This document shows, in pieces, positions 1 to 12,412 of a stretch of DNA of 64,000 nucleotides (positions within the stretch are counted from its first letter, which is position 1; each line of letters opens with the position of its first letter). Source of the stretch: Diphasiastrum complanatum. Lineage: Eukaryota; Streptophyta; Lycopodiopsida; Lycopodiales; Lycopodiaceae. The position numbers were made by a program, and so were the translations under genes. Location: contig CM055100.1 of NCBI GenBank assembly GCA_029204225.1, positions 8,632,713 through 8,696,712 on the forward strand. The letters are read 5' to 3'. The notes under the pieces were generated by a model. It ran no database searches. It saw only the letters and a program-made list of their open reading frames with translations, and had not been told where the DNA came from.

Positions 1-1279
1 GTCTACCCAATCCATACAAGACAAAAACAAGATTATTGATATGCTATACAAAGAATGTTAGTAATCTAATGCTTTCTCTCATACTTGGGCTTATTATATT
101 ATGTGTCTTTGGATTAGAAATATGAAGAGATGCAACAGCCCAACAATCTTGTAAACCTTGATTTGTGCTCCAAATGAGATTGGAAAAACATGAATTGCTC
201 CAAAACGATCCCACCCAAATTAAGTAGCAAAGAATGGTTGTCACCCAAAAACAATTGAGGTATGGGCAAGTTTTTTTAGGATCGGGAGAAAAGAGCACCT
301 TAAACTATATTTGTTTTTGCTTGCAATTGATAATAACTTCTATCATTTGACTCATCATTATTCTCTAATGCATGTAGCTTGCTAATTTTGGCGGCCACAA
401 GACAAAAGGACAATATAGATAGGAGAACAAGTCAGGCTATCAAGGCCTAAAAGCTTGAGTGGTGTCACAAGGGGTCAACCCAATAATAAGCTTTTCCAAT
501 TGTTTTGTTCTTATTCTACTAAAATGTATATAATGTTAAATTTGAAATGTTTACTAATAGTACAAGGCCTTGAGGAATGCCTTGATGGAGGTGGAATTAC
601 TTATTGCACCTTCTTGATGACCATAATATTGTTGGCCTTATCAATTACTATATTAATTTTTTCCTACTATTCCATGTTGCAACTACGTGGATGTGAATGC
701 AATGTGAATGTGGAAATGAATGGAAAGTAAAAATAGTACTTGAGATGATTGTAAAGGTAGCACAATGTAAAAGAGATGAATGTAAAAATAGCATAAGAGA
801 TTAATGTAAAGATATCACAATAGATTTACCTCTAAATGTGAATGTTTTGTCTATTGATTTCCATTGTTTTGCATGCATGCCCATTGTCAATGATATTTCC
901 GTTGTGAGTGCTATCTCCACTCTTTTATTTTCATCTAAATTACAAAGAACAAAGACATAGAATCAATAGTAAAAGATATCAACTAATAGTAGTAGGAAAG
1001 AAAGCTTATTTATTAATAGCAATATTAGTAACAATGAAAATAGTAAAAAGATGTAATTTTACATATAACAACAACAACAAAGTCATAGATACCAATAACA
1101 AGGACATCAATAGTCAATATCTATTTTCATCATGCACTTCACAATCTCGCTTTCTCTCTATTTCTTCTCCCAGACAAACAAAAGGTCTCTAGAATAGAAA
1201 AATAACGAGCTAGAACCAAAAAGTGGAGGGAAGCATTTTTGATATGCATGCCAATCTACTTTTATCAATGAAAACAAAT

Positions 1280-1765
1280 TTGGTGTAGATTATCCACACA
1301 AAAAGTTGACAGGTTAGCAGAATCCTCAAACAAGATCATCTGTCCCATTCTGACCAAAATAATTGAAGCTAGCAGAAACGATCTAAAAAAGTCCATGCAT
1401 GGATAACCATGTTGTATACATGTAGTATCAACAAAGCTTCCTATCCATTTTTACTTGATTTCTACTATGACACAGATAATCCATGCATGGATTATCCATG
1501 CCAATTTTGAAACCAACGATAGTCCTTTAGACCACAAGTGCTAGGCCAAAATATTTATGGCGTGGATAGTCCATGTATTGATTATCCACATATATTTAAA
1601 ATTTTGAAAATGTCATTGGAGTGGAGCTATTGAAAGAAAGTTTGTTTGCATGGATAATCCACAAAAAAATATCCACAACTATATCCAAATAAATCCATGG
1701 TTGTAACCTCACTAGCAATTCTTGGTCTACTGCATGCTGCCTCTTTGTACACATGTGGATATATT
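1280..1765. repeat. Dispersed copies of a TGGATAATCCA-like motif
   Basis: At least five variants of a short palindrome-like word (GGATAATCCA, GGATTATCCA, GGATAGTCCA) recur on both strands near 1288, 1396, 1478, 1563 and 1650, often with ATGCATGG or ACATG next to them. There is no fixed period. This could be a decayed inverted-repeat transposon or a cluster of binding sites. It has no coding content. Confidence 0.5.
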
Positions 1766-3680
1766 CGTGAATTCTTATTTTTGCATGCATTCTAAAAATA
1801 TGAATCCAATCTAGGGGTATGTGTAGAATTGGATTTTGATTTATATCGAGCTTATGTCAATTAGGTTTGAGGCATTGATTAAAAATCAAAGTTCTATGGC
1901 TTTCTTCTATTTAATGCTTGCAAAATAACACACATTCTTAGCATTTACACTCAAAGCAGAATCGTACATGGATTAGAGAGTTTTCAAAACTGTTGCAAGG
2001 TGCCACTCTACACTAAAAATAGATTCATGGATAATTTTTTTCCAATTTTCTTAATAACTATTTAAATTGTACTCCTCTAAGCTTCTCAACCTATTGTAAA
2101 CGTTAGAAAATGCCAAATGCTCTAGTTGGATTTTTCTAACTCAATCACTTTGCAATATCCGAACAATCCTTGGTAGACATCGCCTACAAATTATATGCTA
2201 TGCACATTCTTGATAACATAGAGTACAATATGTATAGGGATTAGGTGAAGACAAAGTTCCATCCACTTAGAAATAAGTGTGTTCTTTTGCCATCAATTCT
2301 CATGCATCTACCATGTGTTTTTTCCTTCAATTCTCCATGCGTTCAGTTCATCCAATTGAACACCTTTTATAGTGGTGGGAAGATCCTTGGACCGTCTAAT
2401 ATGGAATCGATGCATATTTAACATTTTTTAAGAATGTGCATAAGGATGTGTAGGATGACATGCAAGAAAACATATGCCATGTGTAAAAACTATGGATTTA
2501 AATAAAATATACATGCTCATATGTATAATGGTGATTGTGAAAGAGCAGTGTGGGTGTGAAGTGTGATTTAACTTAGAAGTGTGCATGTGAGTTTTAAACT
2601 TTGCATGTGATTTTGGTGGTGTGAAGCATAAATGTAAACATGTCATTTTGAAGTTCAAAAGTGGGGGCCCTATATGTCTACTTGACTTGAATTTGAATGT
2701 TAAATTTGATTGTTGTTGTACCCAACTAGCTGGTTTAATGTGAAGCCTAGATTGTTTTGTCCTCTTGTACTTGACTAATTCTTGAACACATAGGGCTTTG
2801 GCAAGAATTAACCCAAGCTTAAGTGTCACATAAGATGATTTGGTGTTTCATTTAGTAGAGGTAATTGATCATGTTTAGATAAAAATAGTTGAAGGAAGAA
2901 GCCCATTTTTAGTCCAAAAAGTTCCTAATGCAATTACAAACTCCTCATGAAAATTAGCGTTGCCCTTTGTTCATGTTCTCCTCACCACATGATGATGGTT
3001 GTTCAAAATGGAACTAAACTCAAATGTTGGGAAATAGTTGGGGTGGCATGATCGAAGGCTCACATACAATAAGCCAATCATATATAGAATGCATTGATGT
3101 GGCTAGCATGCTTGTGTGCTAGTTGAGTCAGCTCCCCAAAAAAAATTGAGAAGTTAACAAATTATATAATTTATTTTTTGTAGGCTAGTGAACTAGTGTG
3201 CTTGCATTTACGGCTCCATAAACGTTTTTCCATCATCAAAATAAGGCTATATTTAGTCTTTTTATGGAGCTATTTAAACCTTTTCAACTGTTTATCAAAC
3301 CATAGTTGGTACCTATAGAGAATCATGTAGTGGCATAGAAAGTGTAGTACACCATGTGCTACCTTTTTGTTAAATCATGGGTGGAAAAGAGCTTCCAAAA
3401 CTCAAAAAAAAATCTACTTGAAATTGTCAAGGCCTTCACGTATTCTATAACAAGGAACACCTTTGAGGTAAAAAATATTTTATGATTTTTCATTAGCCAA
3501 TTGTGAAAAAAATGTTCCCATCAAACACCAAGGCGCTTGATAACAAAACATCCAATTTCGTTATCTTGCAATTTACTTTATGGAGTGGGGCACCAACAAA
3601 AAGGAAAGGCACACTCCCCATCATAGTTTTGGGGGTATGGAGCATTTTCAAATGCCATGTGATTCTCTATAAATGATGAG

Positions 3681-3960
3681 TTTGATGATTGATCTTTGGG
3701 CCCCACCTTCTAGAAATTAATGGAGTTTCTAGAATGCATCTTTGGTTTTCAAGAGGGTCTTGAACCTTTGACCAAAGACACTTAAGCTAATCAATTGAAC
3801 CAACCCCATGGAGTTATTTGATGATTGATCTTTGGGCCCCACCTTCTAGAAAATAATGGAGTTTCTAGAATGCATCTTTTGGTTTCCAAGGGGGTCTTGA
3901 ACCTTTGACCAAAGACACTTTGGATACCAAGCTAATCAATTGAACCAACCCCATGGAGTT
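3681..3960. repeat. Tandem duplication, two copies of about 135-144 bp
   Basis: The segment 3681-3815 is repeated at 3817-3960 with only a few changes. Both copies begin TTTGATGATTGATCTTTGGG and end CCCCATGGAGTT. The second copy carries an extra stretch of about 9 bp before AAGCTAATC. This is a simple recent tandem duplication in non-coding DNA. Confidence 0.85.
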
Positions 3961-4188
3961 CTACAATGAACAAGGTCATTTCCTACCATTCATGCTAGTG
4001 CTCATCCATAAGTAGCAAAGTTCATCACACAACCTCTTGATTTCAAATTTAATAGAAGAATTTTGCAATGGTAAAAGAATTAGCCATCTCAAATTGAAAT
4101 GATTGAGCTTTTCAAGACAAAAGATTGAAACCAGATCAAGGTTGGAAAGAAAAAATATGGGGTGGAGGAAGACAATAGTTTGCAAAAA

Positions 4189-4212
4189 AGAGAGAGAGAG
4201 AGAGAGAGAGAG
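4189..4212. repeat. (AG)12 microsatellite
   Basis: Uninterrupted AG dinucleotide run of 24 bases. Confidence 0.95.
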
Positions 4213-5210
4213 CAAAGCAGCTTGTTGATGCTCCATCATCCATGCATGATAGGTTTATCTGAGTTTTGTATGTATTGTGGATTCTTTTTGTTGTCGTCTG
4301 TTTATTGACTGAGGAAGATGAGAGCGAACGGGAGGAGACGACGAGAGCGAAGAAGCTGCGAACGCAGGCATGTGCAAGGGCTGAAGGCTGGATGCACCTT
4401 TGCGGCCATGCCCATTGCCTACAATTCGGCCTTGCACGTTTTGTAGCAGAAACAGGCCACGATGCAATTTGATCACACAAGAGAAAACATTAAAGACATC
4501 TCTCGCATCCCAGCTTCAAAGTCTTCCTATAAATTTTTGAGAGACATGTTTTGCAATTTGATCAAAACAAGGTGGAGTGAGAGCTCAGTGCACAAGAATC
4601 GCTAATTACTATTTACTAATTAGTACTCCAAGCCATTAGTTTGACTAAGCGAGCTTCACTAAGATGCTCTTACAGTATATGACAATAAACCCAGTATTTT
4701 TATTTGCAACCTTTTCTAAGATGCTCTTATAGTGTATGTACAGTAAACCACGTATATGTATATTGCAACTAGTGTTGCTATTTGGGCATTTAACGACAAT
4801 GGAGTCACAGATTCTGTACTTCTTTTCTTGTCCTGATATGAGATTCTGTGCGTCTTTGCTTTGTTCATATCTGCATTTTTCTGTTGCAGATTTTCTGTAT
4901 CAACATCGTTGAGATACATAAAGCTGATTTTCAACAAATGTATCTCAGATCTTAGCGTATCTGCGAGCTATCATGTGAAGGCAAGCTATTTTTTCTAGAA
5001 GCGGAACGAGTGAAAGCCTTCACAAGGATTGTTCATTTGTAAAAGAGAGATAAAAAACAGCGAGGTATTAGTTCGATAAGGGGGATGAATGGAAGCTCTC
5101 ACAAGATAGAAGACTGCAAGTTACTAGTTTCAGAAGGGGAATGGATGGAAGCCGTAACAAGAATTGCTCATTCGTGAAAGAGAAATAAAAGACTGAAGCC
5201 ACAGGTGAAG

Positions 5211-5384
5211 ATGACGGTTACGAAGGGTTTTATTTTGAGCTTGCTATGGACACTTTCATGCTCAGGACTACATTTCACAAACGCGACTCCAAAGAATTTG
5301 CTTGTTGATTCTGATCTCGATACAGACGAGCACGTCGCATTTTTTTACCTGTTGAAGCAAAAGCGCTCAGAAATCAACCTCAAG
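5211..5384 (+). CDS. Upstream (alternative or orphan) first exon of the nucleoside hydrolase gene
   Basis: The ATG at 5211 opens 58 codons ending in AAG at a GT donor (5385). Residues about 1-24 form a hydrophobic signal peptide. The segment VDSDLDTDEHVAFFYLLKQ then matches the aspartate-rich N-terminal motif of inosine-uridine-type nucleoside hydrolases. It parallels the exon at 13925: same fold segment, same end point, phase 0, and about half the residues identical over the last 31. The motif here is D-S-D-L-D-T-D-E, so the last Asp, a calcium ligand in the family, is Glu. No other hydrolase exons lie between 5385 and 13925, so this exon would have to splice over about 12.8 kb to 18186. It is either an alternative first exon or the remnant of a deleted tandem paralogue. 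A GTG six bases upstream is unlikely to be used. Confidence 0.7.
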
Positions 5385-6751
5385 GTACAACATCTTATCA
5401 CATTTCGTCGATCTGTATGCTCTTTCTGATACTCCCCATGAGTCGATGAGCTATTTAACAAAGTTAAAGACAATCCTTTTCACAGTCATTCAGATCATCT
5501 TGATTCCTAAACTTGCTGCTACCTGAGCACGTTACTGAAAAGATGTTACCTCTGTTTACTTCCCCAAACTTGAAATCGTAGAAGAGATGTTACCTCTAGT
5601 TGATTTCCCGGCAAACTTCGATCTGAAGCAGCTCAGCTTTATAGCATTTGCATTTATGAAGGATGCACGGCTTGTCAATGTCTTTTTTTGAGCATTGTTT
5701 GAAGCAGATATGATGAAGTGCATTTCCAAAACGCGGCCTTAATTTGAATTTGGATAATTTTCTCATTGGGCATGGCAGTACTTACATGGGGAATCCAACA
5801 TACCCACCAGAATCCACCCACTGACATCTTCTTCAAGTGGACTTAGCGGTGCTCCCAATTGCCATTAGCGGTGCCTGCTAGTGCGAAGTAAGGGTTGGGT
5901 TGTGCCCCATCTGTAATTAGTTCTGGTTAGCACTAACTGAACCGTGTATTTCTCTAAACCATGCTGCAAGGGCATGCAATAAGCCAAGGGGAACCTCTTA
6001 CTCACTTCAGAAATCTTTTACCCTGTCTTGGTGCTATAAATTCCTTACATTTTCTTACATTGTACGGACAACAGCTCGCTGAAGTGTAGTTTTTCTGGAC
6101 AGAATGCTCCAGCTCTTCTTTTTCTTTGTTTGTTTTTCTGCTCAATAGCAATTTCAACCAAAAAATTGCTGTCACTGGCCGCACCCTGGAAAGCTGAAGT
6201 TAATGTTAGTCTGTAAGCTTCGCACGAATATTTGTCATTGTTTCTGGCACATCTTAGATATATCTGACCACAAAATGCCATCAAAATTGATAAAGTTTTT
6301 AGGTTTCCTTCCTCTACTCCGTTAGTGCTTCGGTGACAGGCTCTTCTTTTCTTCGTTTTTCAAGAGCAGAATTTACTTCCCTTCCAATTTTGTATGGTTT
6401 TCAATCTAGAACTAAGACTGCTTTCATTAGACCTGCATTGCAACGATCTACGAGGAATTTCTGTCGGAGGCTGCCACCGTAGTCTACGAGGAATTTCTCT
6501 CTAACAGGAAGACAATTGCATGATTCAGAAGACCGGGCCACGCGTGGAAGGCGGCTGCAACCTCCGGTGGCAGCCTCCTAAATTGAGGGAGTGAGGAGGT
6601 ATCACCTACGTCCCTGAGGGAAGAAAATGGGTGGAAAAATTGGGCAGGTACGAGGGAGGCTGCCTCCTGCCTCCTTTCAATTCTGTTTTTACTATTATTT
6701 TTTTTTTAGACTCAATTATTATTTTTACACGCACCTTTTGGGCGAAAAAAA

Positions 6752-6808
6752 GTAAATTTTTTTACGTGCACCTTCCGATGTCCGGAAGGTGCTTGTAAAA
6801 AATTTTTG
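6752..6808. repeat. Short palindrome with AT-rich stem
   Basis: GCACCTTCCG at 6768 pairs with CGGAAGGTGC ending at 6792. The stem extends outward imperfectly through TTTTTTAC / GTAAAAAA. A similar ACGCACCTT word precedes it near 6729. This could be the end or core of a small MITE. Confidence 0.55.
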
Positions 6809-8346
6809 CCAGAAAAAAAAATTTGCCCCACAGATTACGTGCTGTGAGGCATCACCATTTCCTTTGTAAAAAAATAAAAAATGATTTTACGGGGGGAAAG
6901 ATACAATGTAGGACATGATAAGTGTGATACACCCGTGACCCGTCCACCACCACGCTAAGATTATTCCAGCACTCTGATTGAATTGTTAGTCAGAATACGT
7001 TGATCCGTAACCAATGAGCTGGATCCAACGGCGTGGTGGAGCACCATGGCACTAACTCATTTGTGCATGAACATAGTGTCCAATGATTTAGATTATGCTT
7101 TTTTTAAAAGTATTATGCTTTTTATTGGGGGCGGGGGCGTTGGGGCGTTAACGCACGGCCCGCGTGGGAGAGGTTTGGCCCCCGGTTGCGCCTGGGGCTA
7201 CCGCGTGCCCCTGCGCACGGTGCTCGTAAAAAATTGAGATGCACCTTACGAGAGCCATCCAATTATTCGTGAGTTTTAAAATATTTCATCACACTTCATG
7301 AATGGATGATTTTGCATCGTTGGATGAGAGGAGGAGACTCTTCTTGCACCCTCATTTTGTTGAGAACTACATTTCTTGAAAACAATGCATCATTATATTC
7401 TCATCTTGATAGAGGATTCTACATTGTTGGATGAGGTGGGGCCTTGTTGCACCTTCAATTCAATCTAGGAATGGAACTAGCATGTTTCTCCAAAAATTGG
7501 TTTCTCTCAAAAAAATGTGAAGATTGTTGACTTCCAAAAACTAGCACCTATTTTATTTTTAAGAAAATTGTATATTGAACAAGATAGTGACATGATTCTA
7601 AACCTAGAGTTTTCTAATTTGTATTTATTTTGATTAAAAAATATGTTGTGAAAAAATTAATTTTGTAATATATGCATTACATGGGAGGTATATATGGGAG
7701 GTACTATATGAGGAAATACATTGACATTAATACACTTTAAAAATTTTAAACATTATAAAACTACTTCAAGATTTATAATTAGAATATGTTGAATTCATTT
7801 CTTATTTTTTTGTATATGGTCAAGTCTTGAAGGCTATACGTGTGGGTGCTTGAGGGCATGGTCTTGAGGAGGCCAACCCTTGGATTGGAGGCTTTACCTA
7901 TCATAAACACTAAGAGGGATGGTTGGCTTTTTAAATTAAGCCCATGCTAGTGTAGGCTGCTACAGCCATTACGAGCGTGCTCCAACAAAATATTGGAATG
8001 CTATCGAATATATATTATTTGACAAAATTTAGCATTTGAAGGATTGTAGCCAACACCTGTTTCCACTTGAAGGATTGTAGTCGACACAAGTCTCTACTGA
8101 CAAGATTATGAGGGTAAGAATTTTAAGAAATTGGTGACATTCAAATACTAGAGGTATTTTCCACACAGGTTTTTTGAGCATGGCCTCAATTGAATTGAGA
8201 AATAAGTTTTTCTTGTTTAAAACATACTCCAAACTTGGATAAGGGTGGGGCCTTGCTTGCCCCCTCAATCCTCGAAGAGCTTATTCTTGATTGAAAATAC
8301 ATTCAGATCTAGATGTCCACATCTAGGAACTTACCCGCATAATGGA

Positions 8347-8580
<234 letters not shown>

Positions 8581-8766
8581 TTTATGCACCGTCACATAAA
8601 GTCACATACTGCATCAACTCTATTCACATTGGGCTCTGAAATAACTAACTTCATTAGAGGCTCATCGGGCCCTTACCAGATTGACAACAATAGAGTACAT
8701 TTCAAGTCTCTATAAATTGCTAAGAAAGAGGCATTACCCAATGCCCATTAATAGTTTCGAAGCCCT

Positions 8767-8901
8767 CTACTACAACAAGAAGTGGGGTTTCCGACATGCG
8801 CTTCCGACAGATTTCGAAAAAAATTAAACTATGTTGGAATCTTTTTCACGATTTTATGTCACAAAACATGATGGAAACCACTAGTTTGTGTTGTTGTGCT
8901 C
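8767..8901. mobile_element. CACTA-like MITE, about 135 bp (candidate)
   Basis: The left end reads CTACTACAACAAGAAG and is followed by GGTTTCCGACA. The right end, reverse-complemented, reads GAGCACAACAACACAA and is followed by AGTGGTTTCC. These imperfect terminal inverted repeats and the internal TTCCGACA words resemble small CACTA/Spm derivatives in plants. I could not define a clean 3-bp target duplication, so the class is tentative. Confidence 0.4.
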
Positions 8902-9087
8902 CCCTTAAGAGCAACTTTGTTGGAGCTTTTTAATCAAGTATTAAAAATCACTAGAGCATGTTTTTTTTACAGATTATCTTGCATTGGGACACCTCCAAGA
9001 AAAAATATTGCTTGGAAAGATAGGGTTGTTCTTCAGTAGCATAACATACATAATAAATTTCTTAGCTATTTCAACATAATGTAAAGG

Positions 9088-9095
9088 GTTTAAAA
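9088..9095. repeat. Left 8-bp target-site duplication of hAT element
   Basis: GTTTAAAA directly precedes the CAGTGTTGG end and is repeated exactly at 10045-10052. Confidence 0.9.
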
Positions 9096-10044
9096 CAGTG
9101 TTGGTTGGGTATTGACTTTTTTTTCGGTTCTCAACCCGGTTCTAAAGACCCTAACCGGCGGGTACACTATCCCTCAAGAACCGACTTCTATGTAGAACCG
9201 GCGGGTATGCTCTTTTATAGGAACCGACCACGATTGAGAACCGTCGGGTCTCTTTGAGCCTTGGATCGAGGTTGAGAACCGGACCGTCATTTGGAGGGGG
9301 GTATAGCCCGAGTATCAATTCACCCTACAGAACCTAACATATATTAAGGGCTTTTAGCAAGTGAGGACATCATGATAGATGAGAATGTAGACCTCATTGA
9401 GGAGGATGGATATTTTCATGAGTAGGATGAGTAAGACAATGTTAAGATAGACATTGTAACAAGACTTTTTTTCAAGGCTATCATTTTTATTGATGGGTAG
9501 TTAGTTGATAAGTGGAATGTTAAAAACTTAAGACATTGTGCAACAAGACTTTTTTTGAGCGGCTTTTATATAAGTCATATTTTTTGAGTACTTATTTATT
9601 TGAGTTGTTTAGCTGTGAAATGTGATTTTTTTTGCGCAATTGAAATATCATAGGCATTGAAGAGTGTGAGATTTTTATGAGTAATTGATAAGTGGAGGAA
9701 TGCTCAAATTTTGTGCACTTACACTATTTTTACATGGCTTCCACGTGTCTTTGATAAATAATGTGAGGGAATCTGAACATAGTATGCAGCAATAATTTTC
9801 GAAATGATTTTTTATTAATTTTTATAAAGATAGTATATATTGAGAACCGGCGGTTCTTAATAGAGTAATAAAAAGCAGATTGAGAACCGCCAAGATTTAT
9901 CTTATAAGATATTATTGAGAACCGCCAGGTGCAAATACTTTAAATGTAATCCAATACCTTGAATCGGCGGTTCTTGGTTTCAAGAAAAAGGGCAATACCC
10001 TGAACCGGCAGGTATCACAAATATGTGAGAACCGCCCAACACTG
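9096..10044. mobile_element. Non-autonomous hAT transposon, 949 bp
   Basis: The element starts CAGTGTTGG and ends CCAACACTG, perfect 9-bp terminal inverted repeats of hAT type. It is flanked on both sides by the identical 8-bp duplication GTTTAAAA, the length expected for hAT transposition. It has no transposase ORF. The outer roughly 250 bp at each side carry many copies of a GAACCGGCGGGT-like word: about four on the left (near 9150, 9196, 9238, 9278) and six on the right (near 9845 to 10030). They occur in both orientations, like the subterminal transposase-binding repeats known in Ac/Ds-type elements. The perfect TSD suggests an insertion that has decayed little at its ends. Confidence 0.9.
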
Positions 10045-10052
10045 GTTTAAAA
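10045..10052. repeat. Right 8-bp target-site duplication of hAT element
   Basis: GTTTAAAA, identical to 9088-9095. Confidence 0.9.
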
Positions 10053-11166
10053 CTTCATTGTGAGATTGGGGCCGATCAAACTTGCAAGGTTGAAGGCTGC
10101 TTTGCAAGATAAGGACTTCACAACATGATATGACACAAGAAATTTCATTCTAAAATGATGTCATCTTCACTATATTTTTTCACCATTCGAAAGTTTTAGA
10201 AAATTTTAGCTATAAGGCAAAATTTCACCTTGACGCATTCTCTGGCTAGGAGTAATCTTTTCAAAGCCTCACAAATTGAGAGTTTCACATTGACCAAAGA
10301 TTGTCTGACTTAACTGTCCTTCGATATCATTCAATATTAGAGCACACTTCATAACAATAGAGTCCTTTCAATTGGAATGTTTGTTGCAGGGCTTAACACT
10401 TCAAACGATTAATGGGATTCTCCAATTCAGTTTGACAAATTGAATGCCTTAAGAATTCAACAAAGATACCCGGGTATATGGGGTCTCGAGTGGTATCAAC
10501 ATGGTATCATGAACCTACTCGGCTGATAAATGATTTTGTAGTACTAGGAGGCTAGAATTGGATCCTCGAGTAATTTTTTTTGATATTTCAGATTTTTTAT
10601 ATCTCAAGTTACATATTACCTTTTAAAAAGAGTATTTTTTGCAATTCGTACATGTTTATACCCGGGTTGATAGCTGACTGGTATCACCCTTGTGGATACC
10701 AACCCGATTTATACCAATTTACCACTTGTGTACCTCCTCATATTGATACATGATTGGTTTGAATTTTTTTTAAAACTGCAATACCCAGACCTAGATGGTA
10801 TTAAAAGTTTTGATAACTGCCCAACATTGAAAGATAACACCAAAATTCAATAAAGTATTGCCCTAGTTTCCATAGAACAACCTCAAATCTAGAGCTTAGG
10901 CATCCTTCAAGATTTTGGAATGAGTGAGGAATTAAAGATTTGCTTTAGCAAGTCAATTTCTTTAAAAGGTAGATGAATTAACAATCACCACATTCACATC
11001 AATGAGTACATGTCAAGTATGTCTAAATAGACATTTCCCATAAATAGTTCCAACACAACATGGAAGAACTGCCTTAACTAGAACATCCCAAGTTTTTTGA
11101 CAAGGCTTTGCACTTCCGAAACTAGAGGCCCATCTAAGGGGTGCATCCAAGATGTAGACCATGCAC

Positions 11167-11362
11167 GTGGCCAAGGTTGGAGAAGACTCATTCAAGTGAA
11201 AATATCATCATGCCACCTTATTATCATGCTCTACCATCACACAAGGTTGTGATTGTCTTAGACCGATGTGGCCAAGGTAGGAGAAGACTCATTCAAGTGA
11301 AAATATCATCATGCCACCTTATTATCATGCTCCTTCATCAAACAAGGTTGTGATTGTCTTAG
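11167..11362. repeat. Tandem duplication, period 101 bp
   Basis: GTGGCCAAGGT at 11167 recurs at 11268, and the following roughly 95 bases are nearly identical in both copies through GATTGTCTTAGA. Non-coding. Confidence 0.85.
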
Positions 11363-12260
11363 AGTGACTTCACATCAAAAAAGATTTTCCAATGAAGTCA
11401 AACACATTTAAACGCATGAATTTGAAATACATAAAAAGAGCGAAGTTTATTGGGTGTGAGAGTAAGGGCCCACCATTTGCCCTATGCCAAGTTAAACAGC
11501 ATATGAGGTTAAGGTATTTGCTTGACATCTTGACTTTGACAGTGCTTCAATGCCGCCAAAGACTCCACCTAATAAGTGTAATTCATACATTCAAAATGGT
11601 CCTACAACAAGTTCAGAAATATCTAAATTAAGAAATACCCATTTGTCTAACATTTTGACATGCGAGAGTGCTACACTTCAATGCCAAATAAGACTCATCA
11701 CTACACCTAATAACTGTAGCTCATATTGTTAGATGCCACTTAAAGTTGACTTCGTCCATTGGAGCGCATCATTGTTTTCGGGAATTTTCCTCTAATTTCT
11801 TGCATTTTTTTTAAAGTTGTTGGCTTTTTAAAATCCTTGCCTTTTGAATCCTGCATCTCAAATTGCTTGCCAGAAAAATAGTTAATTTACAAAAGTAAAT
11901 GATCTTATTAACTCAATAAAGCTATGTAACCTGAGCTTTATATGAATCTACCTACTTTAGGACACATAAATTTCTTGCATTTGAAAAAGAAAATTTCTTG
12001 CATTTTGAAAAAGGTAAAAAATTTTAAAAAATTGATTTTTTAAAGTTTTTTACAAAGTAGATTTTCGAAAAAAAATGATGATTCCATTCCTACACTTTGC
12101 GGGCTTTCCCAAATACTCGAGTGCATTATCTAGACTCTTTAATCTCCATTTACGCCTCGCCTAGTCATGTGAAACCACGCATATTGAGTTGTCCGTTGCG
12201 ACGTCTCAGATTCTTCCCCATGAAACTTGAAAGGAGGAGATTCTAGAATGATACCAATTT

Positions 12261-12412
12261 CCAAAGACCAAAGGCCAAAGGCTAAAGCCATATGGCATCT
12301 ACCCCACCAGAGGGTCAAATGTCTATTCAGGACCAAGGGCCAAAGACCAAAGGCCAACGGCTAAAGCCATATGGCATCCACCCTACCACAGGGTCAACTG
12401 TCTATTCAGGAC
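12261..12412. repeat. Tandem duplication, period 79 bp
   Basis: CCAAAGACCAAAGGCCAA at 12261 recurs at 12340. Both copies continue through TATGGCATC and end in TCTATTCAGGAC. Each unit also contains short CCAAAGG sub-repeats. Confidence 0.85.

Larger units (their letters stand above)
1..5210. other. Non-coding 5' flank
   Basis: No reading frame here resembles a known protein. The short ORFs on both strands lack domains and lie in AT-rich DNA. The stretch holds the degenerate repeat cluster, the tandem duplication and the AG microsatellite listed separately. The last few hundred bases could contain the promoter of the first-exon copy at 5211, but I see no convincing TATA box. Confidence 0.6.

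Noticed and set aside
4136-4480. Overlapping frames on both strands near the AG microsatellite
   Set aside because: No domain; mutual overlap and simple-sequence content point to chance.
6941-7044. Inverted CCACCACCACGC / GCGTGGTGG pair as a MITE
   Set aside because: Only about nine bases pair cleanly; too weak without copy-number data.
10460-10820. Possible second transposon marked by ATACCCGGGT and GGTATCA words
   Set aside because: No consistent terminal inverted repeats or target duplication could be paired.
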